This document shows positions 25,882 to 32,717 of a DNA stretch of 39,145 nucleotides, piece by piece. Every line of letters begins with the position of its first letter. The first letter of the stretch is position 1. The position numbers and the translations under genes were made by a program. This DNA comes from Streptomyces morookaense. Its GTDB lineage: Bacteria > Actinomycetota > Actinomycetes > Streptomycetales > Streptomycetaceae. The stretch lies in NCBI RefSeq assembly GCF_013030945.1, contig NZ_JABBXF010000103.1:1-39145 (forward strand). The letters run 5' to 3'. The notes beneath the pieces are model-generated. The model had not been told where the DNA came from and searched no databases. It worked only from the letters and a program-made list of their open reading frames with translations.

Positions 25882-26850
25882 TCAGAACAGCGCGCGCGAC
25901 AGCGCGGTGCGCGCAGCCGACACCCGCGGGTCGTCCGGACCGATCACCTCGAACAGCTCCAGCAACCGCACGCGCGCGGCGTCACGGTCGTCGCCGAAGG
26001 TCCGCCTGACGGTGTCGAGGAGCCGCCCGAAGGCGTCCTCGACGTGCCCGCCCACGAGGTCGAGATCCGCAGCCGCGATCTGCGCCTGCACATCACCGGG
26101 CGCATCGGCGGCGGCCTTGCGCACCTCCTGGGCGTTCATCCCCTGGACGCGCTCCAGGAGTCGGGCCTGGGCGAGGCCCAGCCTGGCCTCGGGGTTGGCC
26201 GGGTCGTCGGCCAGCACGTTCTGGTACGCGCGGACGGCACCGCCGAGGTCACCGGCGTCCAGGGCATCGTGTGCGGCACCCAGCGCGGCGTCGTACGGGC
26301 CCGCCGGAGCCTCCGGGGCCGCGGCGGCCTCACCTTCGGCACCCGGCTCGACGGGGGCGCCGACGATGCCGAACCGCTGCTCGGCGACGGCGATCAGCTG
26401 CTCCAGCACCTGCCGGACCTGGGCCTCGGGGGCCGCGCCCTGGAAGAGGGGCAGGGCCTGGCCGGCCACGACCGCGAAGACCGCGGGGATGGACTGGACA
26501 CCGAACTGCTGGAAGAGCAGCTGGTTGGCCTCGACGTCCACCTTGGCCAGCACGAACCGCCCGCGGTACTCCGCGGCAAGACGCTCCAGCAGCGGGCCGA
26601 GCTGCTTGCACGGCTCGCACCAGTCGGCCCAGAAGTCGATGACGACGGGCACTTCGGCGGAGCGCTGGAGGACGTCGGCCTCGAAGCCCGCCTCGTCGAC
26701 GTCGAACACCAGGGGCCCGGAGGAGGCGGGCACACCGCCGTGGCGGGCGGCCTCGGCGCGCGCCTGCTCGGCCTTCTGCTTGGCTTCCCCGGCCGCCTTC
26801 ACCGCGGCGAGGTCGACCACTCCACTCATGGACATGTTCCGTGGCTGCAT
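25882..26850 (-). CDS. thioredoxin-TPR protein (YbbN/CnoX-like co-chaperone)
   Basis: Cytoplasmic 322-aa protein. A thioredoxin fold is at about residues 45-155, with the redox motif WADWCEPCKQ (Cys78, Cys81) and the cis-Pro loop QSIPAVF (Pro122). It is followed by helical repeats of the TPR type (about 190-320: AHDALDAGDLGGAVRAYQNVLADDPANPEARLGLAQ). This architecture matches YbbN/CnoX, which protects proteins under oxidative stress. E. coli YbbN lacks the first Cys of CxxC, but both are present here, so redox activity is plausible. GGAGG precedes the ATG at 26850. It is divergent from the TetR gene, with a 23-bp palindrome between them, and has its own intrinsic terminator. Confidence 0.9.
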   Translation of the reverse strand: MQPRNMSMSGVVDLAAVKAAGEAKQKAEQARAEAARHGGVPASSGPLVFDVDEAGFEADVLQRSAEVPVVIDFWADWCEPCKQLGPLLERLAAEYRGRFVLAKVDVEANQLLFQQFGVQSIPAVFAVVAGQALPLFQGAAPEAQVRQVLEQLIAVAEQRFGIVGAPVEPGAEGEAAAAPEAPAGPYDAALGAAHDALDAGDLGGAVRAYQNVLADDPANPEARLGLAQARLLERVQGMNAQEVRKAAADAPGDVQAQIAAADLDLVGGHVEDAFGRLLDTVRRTFGDDRDAARVRLLELFEVIGPDDPRVSAARTALSRALF

Positions 26851-26943
26851 GGCCCTATCCTCCCCCCTCCGCGCGGCGAATCGGAAAAGTATGCCGACGC
26901 CGGGTCCCCACCTGGCGCCGTGATGCTTCGTTGGTTGTCGCTC

Positions 26944-26966
26944 TTACGCTACGGCCCGTAGCGTAA
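26944..26966. promoter_or_regulatory. 23-bp perfect palindrome, probable TetR operator
   Basis: TTACGCTACGG (26944-26954), one central C, then CCGTAGCGTAA (26956-26966): 11-bp arms with no mismatch. It lies in the divergent region between the thioredoxin-TPR gene (start 26850) and the TetR gene (start 27053). This is the size and shape of a TetR-dimer site. Confidence 0.7.
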
Positions 26967-27040
26967 CTCCCCTCCCCACGGCCACGGCAAGGGTTTCGGG
27001 GAATCGTGATCTGGGTCATACGCCCGGCCCTACCGAGCGG

Positions 27041-27052
27041 TAAGGTCACTTC
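27041..27052 (+). promoter_or_regulatory. predicted -10 box of a leaderless tetR promoter
   Basis: TAAGGT at 27041-27046 is 6 nt before the ATG of the TetR gene. No good -35 was found. AAGG could also act as a weak ribosome site. Confidence 0.4.
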
Positions 27053-27673
27053 ATGCCATCCACCCCCCTCCGTCGCACCGGCCGCCCGCGCAGCACGGAA
27101 GCGGACCGCGCGATCCTCGACGCGACGCGGGCGGCTCTGGTGGAACTGGGCTGGGGCAAGCTCACGATGGGCGACGTGGCGGCCCGTGCGGGGGTCGCGA
27201 AGACGACCCTCTACCGCCGCTGGGCGGGCAAGAACGAATTGGTCGTGGACGCGGTGGCGGCGCTCTTCGACGAGCACCTGGAACTCCCGGACCGCGGCAG
27301 CCTCCGGGCCGATGTGGAGGGCGTGGTCCTGCAGTTCGCGTCCCTCCTGGAACGCCCGGAGACGAAGACGGCCCTCATGGCCGTGGTGGCGGAGTCGACG
27401 AGGGACGACGCCCTGCGCGACCGCATCCGCTCGGCGATCGTCGACCGCCAGAAATCCCTGGTCCTGATCGGCCGCGCCCGCGCCCAGACCCGCGGCGAAC
27501 TCCCCCGCGAACCGGACGAGACCCAGGCGGCCCGCAACGCGGACCTCATCTTCGACGTGATCGCGGGCGCGGTCGTCCACCGGACGCTGGTCAGCGCGGA
27601 ACCGGTGGACGAGGAGTGGGCCAGGGGCTTCACCGCGCTGGTGGTGGGGGGACTGACGGCGGGGGCGGGGTGA
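27053..27673 (+). CDS. TetR/AcrR-family transcriptional regulator
   Basis: Probable repressor (206 aa). The N-terminal HTH spans about residues 18-64 (ILDATRAALVELGWGKLTMGDVAARAGVAKTTLYRRWAGKNELVVDAV), with the classic TLYRRW recognition helix. The C-terminal ligand domain resembles the TetR_C_16 type (SLLERPETKTALMAVVAES, then NADLIFDVIAGAVVHRTL). The 23-bp palindrome 87 bp upstream is its likely operator, so it may control itself and the divergent thioredoxin-TPR gene. It converges with icmA, 30 nt apart. The ligand is unknown. Confidence 0.92.
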   Translation: MPSTPLRRTGRPRSTEADRAILDATRAALVELGWGKLTMGDVAARAGVAKTTLYRRWAGKNELVVDAVAALFDEHLELPDRGSLRADVEGVVLQFASLLERPETKTALMAVVAESTRDDALRDRIRSAIVDRQKSLVLIGRARAQTRGELPREPDETQAARNADLIFDVIAGAVVHRTLVSAEPVDEEWARGFTALVVGGLTAGAG

Positions 27674-27703
27674 GGACGCCGGCGGAAAGGGCGGGCGCCT
27701 GCC

Positions 27704-29404
27704 TCAGAAGCCCGCCGGCTCCACGTACGCCCCCCACTCCTCGCGGAGCGCGTCGCAGATCTCCCCCAGCGTGGCCTCGGCCCGTACCGCGTCCAGCATC
27801 GGGGCGATCATGTTCGAGCCGTCCCGCGCGGCCGCCAGCATCGCGTCCAGGGACGCGCGGACCTTGGCGTCGTCGCGCTGCGCCTTGCGGGCGGCCAGCA
27901 CGCGCACCTGCTCGCGCTCCACCTCGTGGCTGACCCGCAGGATCTCCAGGTCGCCCGTCACCGAGCCCTCGTGGCAGTTGACGCCCACCACGCGCTTGGC
28001 GCCCTTCTCCAGGGACTGCTGGTAGCGGAAGGCGCTCTCGGCGATCTCGCCCGTGAACCAGCCGTCCTCGATGCCGCGCAGGATGCCGGAGGTGACCGGA
28101 CCGATGGGGAGCCGGCCGTCGGGGTGCGCCCGCAGGCCGCGTTCCTTGATCTGGTCGAAGATCTTCTCCGCGTCCGCCTCGATGCAGTCCGTCAGCTGCT
28201 CCACGTACCACGAACCGCCCAGCGGGTCGGCCACGTTGGCGACGCCCGTCTCCTCCATCAGGACCTGCTGCGTGCGCAGCGCGATCTCCGCGGCCTGCTC
28301 GCTCGGCAGGGCGAGGGTCTCGTCCAGGGCGTTGGTGTGGAGGGAGTTGGTGCCGCCGAGCACCGCCGCCAGGGCCTCGACCGCCGTGCGCACCACGTTG
28401 TTGTACGGCTGCTGCGCCGTGAGCGAGACGCCCGCCGTCTGGGTGTGGAAGCGGAGCCACTGCGCCTTCTCGGTCTTCGCGCCGTAGACCTCCTTCATCC
28501 AGCGCGCCCAGATCCTGCGCGCCGCGCGGAACTTGGCGATCTCCTCGAAGAAGTCGACGTGGGCGTCGAAGAAGAAGGAGAGGCCGGGGGCGAAGACGTC
28601 CACGTCCAGGCCGCGGCTCAGGCCCAGTTCGACGTAGCCGAAGCCGTCGGCCAGCGTGTACGCCAGTTCCTGCGCGGCCGTCGCGCCCGCCTCGCGGATG
28701 TGGTAGCCGGAGACGGACAGCGGCTTGTAGGCGGGGATGGACGTCGCGCAGTGCTCCATCAGGTCGCCGATCAGGCGCAGATGGGGCTCGGGCGGGAAAA
28801 GCCACTCCTTCTGCGCGATGTACTCCTTGAAGATGTCCGTCTGGAGCGTGCCGTTGAGGACGGACGGGTCCACGCCCTGCCGCTCCGCCGCGACCAGGTA
28901 CATGCAGAAGACGGGGACGGCCGGGCCGCTGATGGTCATCGAGGTCGTCACGTCGCCCAGCGGGATGTCCTTGAACAGGACCTCCATGTCCGCCGCCGAG
29001 TCGATGGCGACGCCGCAGTGGCCGACCTCGCCAAGCGAGCGCGGGTCGTCGGAGTCGCGGCCCATGAGGGTGGGCATGTCGAAGGCGACCGACAGCCCGC
29101 CGCCGCCGTTGGCGAGGATCATCTTGTAGCGCTCGTTGGTCTGTTCGGCGTTGCCGAAGCCCGCGAACTGACGGATGGTCCATGTGCGGCCGCGGTAGCC
29201 CGTCGCGTACAGGCCGCGGGTGAAGGGGTATTCGCCGGGCCACCCGATGCGCTCGAAGCCCTCGTACGTGTCGCCGGGGCGGGGACCGTAGACCGGCTCG
29301 ACCTCGTCCCCGGAGAGCGTGGTGAAGTCGGCATCCCGCTTGCGGGCCGCGTCGTACCGCGCCTGCCAGCGGCTGCGCCCCGCCTCGATGCCTGCTGCGT
29401 CCAT
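27704..29404 (-). CDS. icmA: isobutyryl-CoA mutase large subunit
   Basis: Coenzyme-B12-dependent mutase subunit (566 aa) that interconverts isobutyryl-CoA and n-butyryl-CoA, linking valine and butyrate metabolism to polyketide precursors. Two active-site residues separate this enzyme from methylmalonyl-CoA mutase: Phe80 in TIRQFAGFGNAEQTN (Tyr in MCM) and Gln198 in TDIFKEYIAQKEW (Arg in MCM). Both are of the isobutyryl type, and the length equals known IcmA rather than the longer MCM subunit. The B12-binding domain is absent, as expected for IcmA, whose partner IcmB is separate and not in this window. The ATG at 29404 has only a weak ribosome site (GGAGAGG, distant). A 28-bp palindrome lies 42 bp upstream. 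Confidence 0.93.
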   Translation of the reverse strand: MDAAGIEAGRSRWQARYDAARKRDADFTTLSGDEVEPVYGPRPGDTYEGFERIGWPGEYPFTRGLYATGYRGRTWTIRQFAGFGNAEQTNERYKMILANGGGGLSVAFDMPTLMGRDSDDPRSLGEVGHCGVAIDSAADMEVLFKDIPLGDVTTSMTISGPAVPVFCMYLVAAERQGVDPSVLNGTLQTDIFKEYIAQKEWLFPPEPHLRLIGDLMEHCATSIPAYKPLSVSGYHIREAGATAAQELAYTLADGFGYVELGLSRGLDVDVFAPGLSFFFDAHVDFFEEIAKFRAARRIWARWMKEVYGAKTEKAQWLRFHTQTAGVSLTAQQPYNNVVRTAVEALAAVLGGTNSLHTNALDETLALPSEQAAEIALRTQQVLMEETGVANVADPLGGSWYVEQLTDCIEADAEKIFDQIKERGLRAHPDGRLPIGPVTSGILRGIEDGWFTGEIAESAFRYQQSLEKGAKRVVGVNCHEGSVTGDLEILRVSHEVEREQVRVLAARKAQRDDAKVRASLDAMLAAARDGSNMIAPMLDAVRAEATLGEICDALREEWGAYVEPAGF

Positions 29405-29445
29405 GGGTGTCGCACCCGACCTCTCCGCGCCCCGCTGCGCGCCTT

Positions 29446-29473
29446 CGATTTACTAGGACGTCCTAGTAAATCG
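29446..29473. promoter_or_regulatory. perfect 28-bp palindrome upstream of icmA
   Basis: Each half is CGATTTACTAGGAC (29446-29459), mirrored exactly to 29473 with no central spacer. It is more AT-rich than its surroundings and has no loop, so it fits a dimeric repressor site better than a terminator. It lies between the upstream DUF3817 gene and icmA. Confidence 0.75.
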
Positions 29474-29543
29474 TCGCGCAAGAGTGCCCCGAACACAAGG
29501 GGTGTCGTGTCCGGGGCGGGTGTGTCGTGCGGGGCGTGCGGGA

Positions 29544-29879
29544 TCAGGCGGTGGCCTGGGCCGCCTCCGCGGCCACCAGCGGCTCCAGCTCGCGGCTGAT
29601 CCTGCGCTCCACGAAGAACGCGGCGGTCGGGATGGTGCCCGCGATCAGCACCCACACCAGCCTGCCGAACGGCATCTTCGCCTTGGAGCCCATGTCGAAG
29701 GCGAAGACCAGGTACAGCACGTAGAGCCAGCCGTGCGCGATGCCGACGATGCTGACGAAGCCGCTCGCGCCGTCCACGGTCAGCAGGTACTTGGCGATGA
29801 CGCCGATCGTCAGGAGAACCAGCAGCACACCGGTGACGTACGCCATCACGCGGTAGCGGGTCAGCACGTTCTTCTTCAC
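29544..29879 (-). CDS. DUF3817 family membrane protein (paralogue 1)
   Basis: Small membrane protein (111 aa) with about three helices: YRVMAYVTGVLLVLLTIGVIAKYLL, GIAHGWLYVLYLVFAFDMGSKAKM and GRLVWVLIAGTIPTAAFFVERRIS. The HG(W/I)L(Y/F)xLY pattern and the helix order match DUF3817, and a second copy is encoded at 30898-31242. The GTG at 29879 follows GAGGA; an ATG at 29912 has no ribosome site. Function is unknown. It precedes icmA on the same strand but is separated from it by the 28-bp palindrome. Confidence 0.82.
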   Translation of the reverse strand: MKKNVLTRYRVMAYVTGVLLVLLTIGVIAKYLLTVDGASGFVSIVGIAHGWLYVLYLVFAFDMGSKAKMPFGRLVWVLIAGTIPTAAFFVERRISRELEPLVAAEAAQATA

Positions 29880-30000
29880 TGGAGGGTTCCTCACATCGGG
29901 ACATCGGGTCATCGGGACACCGGGGGCTTCGACTGCCGTCGATCGAGCGTAACCGTATGTTCCGGGGCGATCTTCGCCGCCCCCGCCGCGCCGGACGCGC

Positions 30001-30525
30001 CTAGGGCGCGTCCTCGTCGGCCTCGGCGAAGTCCTGTGCCGCGACCCGCAGCGGGCGCAGGATGTCGAAGATCTGCCCGCACTCCTCGGCGTCGTAGACG
30101 CCCAGGCCGAAGTCCATCGCCATCAGGTCGCGCGTCGCGGACTCCACGACCCCGCGCCCCTTGTCGGTGATCGAAGCGAGCGTGCCACGGCCGTCGTTGG
30201 GGTTCGGGCGCTTGTCCACCAGGCCGGCCGTGACCAGGCGGTCCACGGTGTTGGTGACGGACGTGGGGTGCACCATCAGCCGCTCGCCGATCTTCGACAT
30301 CGGCAGCTCGCCGGCCTTGCTGAACGTCAGCAGCACCAGCGCCTCGTAGCGGGCGAAGGTCAGGCCGTACGGCTTGACGACGGCGTCGACCTGGCCCAGC
30401 AGGATCTGGTGGGCGCGCATGATCGAGGTGATCGCGGCCATGGAGGGCACGGCGCCCCAGCGCTGCTTCCACAGCTCGTCGGCACGGGCGATGGGGTCGA
30501 AGGGGAGACTGAGCGGTTTGGCCAC
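30001..30525 (-). CDS. MarR-family transcriptional regulator
   Basis: Winged-helix regulator (174 aa). The DNA-binding core is at about residues 55-125: YGLTFARYEALVLLTFSKAGELPMSKIGERLMVHPTSVTNTVDRLVTAGLVDKRPNPNDGRGTLASITDKG, which includes the recognition helix and the wing Asp-Arg pair. Long terminal helices form the dimer interface. The start is GTG at 30525. No Shine-Dalgarno precedes it, and a -10-like TAGGCT ends 7 nt upstream, so a leaderless mRNA is likely. It lies between the two DUF3817 genes on the same strand. Target and ligand are unknown; the 28-bp palindrome upstream of icmA is one candidate target. Confidence 0.91.
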   Translation of the reverse strand: MAKPLSLPFDPIARADELWKQRWGAVPSMAAITSIMRAHQILLGQVDAVVKPYGLTFARYEALVLLTFSKAGELPMSKIGERLMVHPTSVTNTVDRLVTAGLVDKRPNPNDGRGTLASITDKGRGVVESATRDLMAMDFGLGVYDAEECGQIFDILRPLRVAAQDFAEADEDAP

Positions 30526-30538
30526 GGGCTCGAGCCTA
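30526..30538 (-). promoter_or_regulatory. predicted -10 box of a leaderless marR promoter
   Basis: On the minus strand TAGGCT (30538-30533) is followed by 7 nt and the GTG start at 30525. No clear -35 is visible; that position falls inside the terminator stem of the preceding gene. Confidence 0.5.
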
Positions 30539-30546
30539 GCGGGCGG

Positions 30547-30603
30547 CCGGATCCCGGCCCCCGCCGTCCCGCATATCGGGACGACCGGGGGCCGGTGATC
30601 CGG
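30547..30603 (-). terminator. very strong stem-loop after the thiamine-binding gene
   Basis: Three stacked stems share one axis: CCGGATC/GATCCGG (30547-30553 with 30597-30603), CCGGCCCCCG with CGGGGGCCGG (30554-30563 with 30586-30595), and CGTCCCG/CGGGACG (30565-30571 with 30577-30583) around a CATAT loop. About 24 bp pair with only single bulges. It begins 2 nt past the stop of the gene at 30605. Confidence 0.8.
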
Positions 30604-30604
30604 T

Positions 30605-30901
30605 TCAGCCTTCGGCCAGATACCGCTCGACCGTCTCGACCTTCGACGTCAGCCCGTCCGTCACACCCGGGCGGATGTCCGCCTTGAGGACGAGCGAGAC
30701 CCGGCCGCAGCGCGCCTCGACGGCGGCGACGGCGCGCTTGACGACGTCCATGACTTCGTCCCACTCGCCTTCGACAGACGTGAACATCGCGTCCGTGCGG
30801 TTCGGCAGACCCGACTCGCGCACCACGCGCACCGCGTCGGCCACGTACTCGCCGACGTCCTCGCCCACGCCCAGCGGGCTCACCGAGAAAGCGACGATCA
30901 T
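30605..30901 (-). CDS. MTH1187-type thiamine-binding protein
   Basis: Small cytoplasmic protein (98 aa) of the MTH1187/YkoF-like family, which has a ferredoxin-like fold and in some members binds thiamine. It begins MIVAFSVSPLGVGEDVGEYVADAVRVV, then SGLPNRTDAMFTSVEGEWDEVMDVVKRAV and VSLVLKADIRPGVTDGLTSKVETVE, the typical pattern of the family. The ATG at 30901 overlaps the stop of the DUF3817 gene in ATGA, so the two are translationally coupled. Its role here is unproven. Confidence 0.85.
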   Translation of the reverse strand: MIVAFSVSPLGVGEDVGEYVADAVRVVRESGLPNRTDAMFTSVEGEWDEVMDVVKRAVAAVEARCGRVSLVLKADIRPGVTDGLTSKVETVERYLAEG

Positions 30902-31242
30902 GCGTTGACCACACCCTCCTTGCGGGCGCGGGCGGCGATGACGCTCGCCTCGCCCTCGCGGCGCAGCATGCGGTCGCCGAAGAAGCCGCCGGTGGGCAGC
31001 ACGGAGAGGACGAAGTAGAGGGCGGCGCGCTTCAGGGGCCACTTGGCCTTGTTCCAGGCGTCGATCCAGAAGATCACGTAGAGGATGAAGAGGATGCCGT
31101 GCACCGCGCCCATCACCGGCACCGCGTTGAAGTCGGTGGTCCGCTTGAGGACCGAGCAGACGAGCAGGAGCAGGAAGGAGACGGCCTCCGGGGCGGAGAC
31201 CAGTCGGAGCCGGCGCAGGGATTCGGCGGTCTTGATGTCCAC
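30898..31242 (-). CDS. DUF3817 family membrane protein (paralogue 2)
   Basis: Small membrane protein (114 aa) with three predicted helices: VSAPEAVSFLLLLVCSVLKRTT, VPVMGAVHGILFILYVIFWIDAW and LYFVLSVLPTGGFFGDRMLRRE. It is of the same family as the gene at 29544-29879. The GTG at 31242 (MDIKTAESLRRLRL) has AAGG ten bases upstream; a GTG three codons earlier overlaps that site and was not used. It is first in a two-gene unit with the thiamine-binding protein. A membrane sensor or transport accessory role is possible but unsupported. Confidence 0.83.
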   Translation of the reverse strand: MDIKTAESLRRLRLVSAPEAVSFLLLLVCSVLKRTTDFNAVPVMGAVHGILFILYVIFWIDAWNKAKWPLKRAALYFVLSVLPTGGFFGDRMLRREGEASVIAARARKEGVVNA

Positions 31243-31415
31243 GGGGGGCACACCTTCGGTCGAGTGGCGGTTCGGTCACCGCTTGTGACCGTATTCACAA
31301 GCGGATCCCTCATTGTCGCAGCCCGGAAATCGATCACGGGATCCGGGTGTCGGTAGGGGATTCTTCCGGGATCCACCAGGGCCGAGGGGCCTGTTCGAGC
31401 GGTATGTCCTGCCGA

Positions 31416-31428
31416 TAGCGTCTGCCGC
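31416..31428 (+). promoter_or_regulatory. predicted -10 box of a leaderless AIM24 operon promoter
   Basis: TAGCGT at 31416-31421, 7 nt, then the GTG start at 31429. There is no Shine-Dalgarno before this first gene, whereas the third gene of the operon has a strong one. Confidence 0.5.
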
Positions 31429-32067
31429 GTGGCTCAGTTTCGGCTCCAGGGGAGCAAGGTTCTCGCTGTCGACATGGCAGGTGATGCGGTCAAGGCCAAG
31501 AACGGCTCGATGGTCGCGTACGAGGGCGAGATGACGTTCAAGAAGATGACCGGCGGCGGTGACGGCCTGCGCGGCATGGTGACCCGCCGGCTCACCGGCG
31601 AGCAGATGGATGTGATGGAGGTGAAGGGCAGCGGCACCTGCTACTTCGCCGACCGGGCGAGCGAGATCAACCTCGTGGCGCTGCACGGCGAGACGCTGTA
31701 CGTCGAGTCGAGCAATCTGCTCTGCACCGACGCGGCCCTGCGCACCGGCACCACGTTCACGGGCCTGCGCGGCGCCTCGCAGGGCAACGGCTTCTTCACG
31801 ACGACCGTCGAGGGCACGGGCCAGGCGGCGATCCTCTCCGACGGCACGGCGATCGCCCTGCGGGTCACGCCGCAGACGCCCCTGCAGGTCGACCCGGGCG
31901 CGTACATCGCACACACCGGCAGCCTCCGCCAGCACTTCCAGTCCGGCGTGAACTTCCGCACGTTCATCGGCGAGGGCTCGGGCGAGGCGTTCCAGATACG
32001 TTTCGAGGGCGACGGGCTCGTCTACGTGCAGCCCAGCGAGCGGAACACGATCGGCGGTGACCTCTGA
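31429..32067 (+). CDS. AIM24 family protein 1
   Basis: Soluble beta-rich protein (212 aa) of the AIM24 family (TRAP-like beta-barrel fold). Shared family blocks are NGSMVAYEGEMTFKKM near the start, HGETLYVESSNLL in the middle, LQVDPGAYIAHTG, and GEGSGEAFQIRFEGDGLVYVQPSE at the end. No signal peptide or membrane segment is visible. It is the first of three AIM24 genes. Its GTG has no ribosome site and a -10-like box 7 nt upstream. Its TGA overlaps the next ATG by one base, so translation is coupled. AIM24 was first named for a yeast mitochondrial protein; the bacterial function is unclear. Confidence 0.86.
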   Translation: MAQFRLQGSKVLAVDMAGDAVKAKNGSMVAYEGEMTFKKMTGGGDGLRGMVTRRLTGEQMDVMEVKGSGTCYFADRASEINLVALHGETLYVESSNLLCTDAALRTGTTFTGLRGASQGNGFFTTTVEGTGQAAILSDGTAIALRVTPQTPLQVDPGAYIAHTGSLRQHFQSGVNFRTFIGEGSGEAFQIRFEGDGLVYVQPSERNTIGGDL

Positions 32068-32717
32068 TGCCGTTCCGGCTCCTGAACTCGCGGATGGTCG
32101 AGGCCCAAGTGCTGCCCGGGCAGCGGCTGTTCAGCCAGCGCGGGGCGATGCTCGCCTACCGCGGCGACGTCTCCTTCACCCCGAGCATCACCGGCGGCCA
32201 GGGCGGTGTGATGGGCATGATCGGCCGCCGCGTGGCGAACGAGGCCACACCGCTGATGACCGTCGAGGGCCACGGCACGGTGATGTTCGGCCACGGCGGC
32301 CACCACTGCCATGTGATCGAACTGTCCGGTGAAACGCTGTACGTGGAGGCCGACCGGCTGCTCGCCTTCGACGGCACGCTGCAGCAGGGCACGATGTTCA
32401 TGGGGTCGCAGGGCGGCGTGATGGGCATGGTGCGCGGCCAGGTGACCGGGCAGGGCCTGTTCACCACGACCCTCCAAGGACACGGCGCCGTCGCGGTGAT
32501 GGCGCACGGCGGCTTCATCGAGCTGCCGATCGTGCCGGGCCGCCCGGTGCACGTGGACCCGCAGGCCTACGTGGCGCACCGCGGCGACGTGCGCAACAAG
32601 CTGTCCACGGCGCTCGGTTGGCGCGAATTCGTGGGCCGCGGCTCGGGCGAGGCGTTCCAGCTGGAGCTGTCGGGCAGCGGCACGGTGTACGTCCAGGCGT
32701 CGGAGGAAAAGCTTTGA
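32067..32717 (+). CDS. AIM24 family protein 2
   Basis: Second AIM24 protein (216 aa), clearly a paralogue of the first: MLAYRGDVSFTPS, SGETLYVEADRLLAFDG, VHVDPQAYVAHRG and GRGSGEAFQLELSGSGTVYVQASE. A Gly/Met-rich stretch (GGQGGVMGMIGRR, repeated later as GSQGGVMGMVRG) may form a flexible or lipid-facing loop. The ATG overlaps the previous stop (TGATG), and the stop overlaps the TTG start of the third gene, so all three are tightly coupled. No catalytic residues are recognised. Confidence 0.87.
   Translation: MPFRLLNSRMVEAQVLPGQRLFSQRGAMLAYRGDVSFTPSITGGQGGVMGMIGRRVANEATPLMTVEGHGTVMFGHGGHHCHVIELSGETLYVEADRLLAFDGTLQQGTMFMGSQGGVMGMVRGQVTGQGLFTTTLQGHGAVAVMAHGGFIELPIVPGRPVHVDPQAYVAHRGDVRNKLSTALGWREFVGRGSGEAFQLELSGSGTVYVQASEEKL

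Noticed and set aside
25449..26009. Plus-strand frame in the DUF6230/thioredoxin gap
   Set aside because: It runs into the antisense of the thioredoxin-TPR gene, has no ribosome site and a composition unlike proteins here.
27704..29404. Methylmalonyl-CoA mutase
   Set aside because: Phe80 and Gln198 replace the Tyr and Arg of that enzyme, and the B12 domain is absent.
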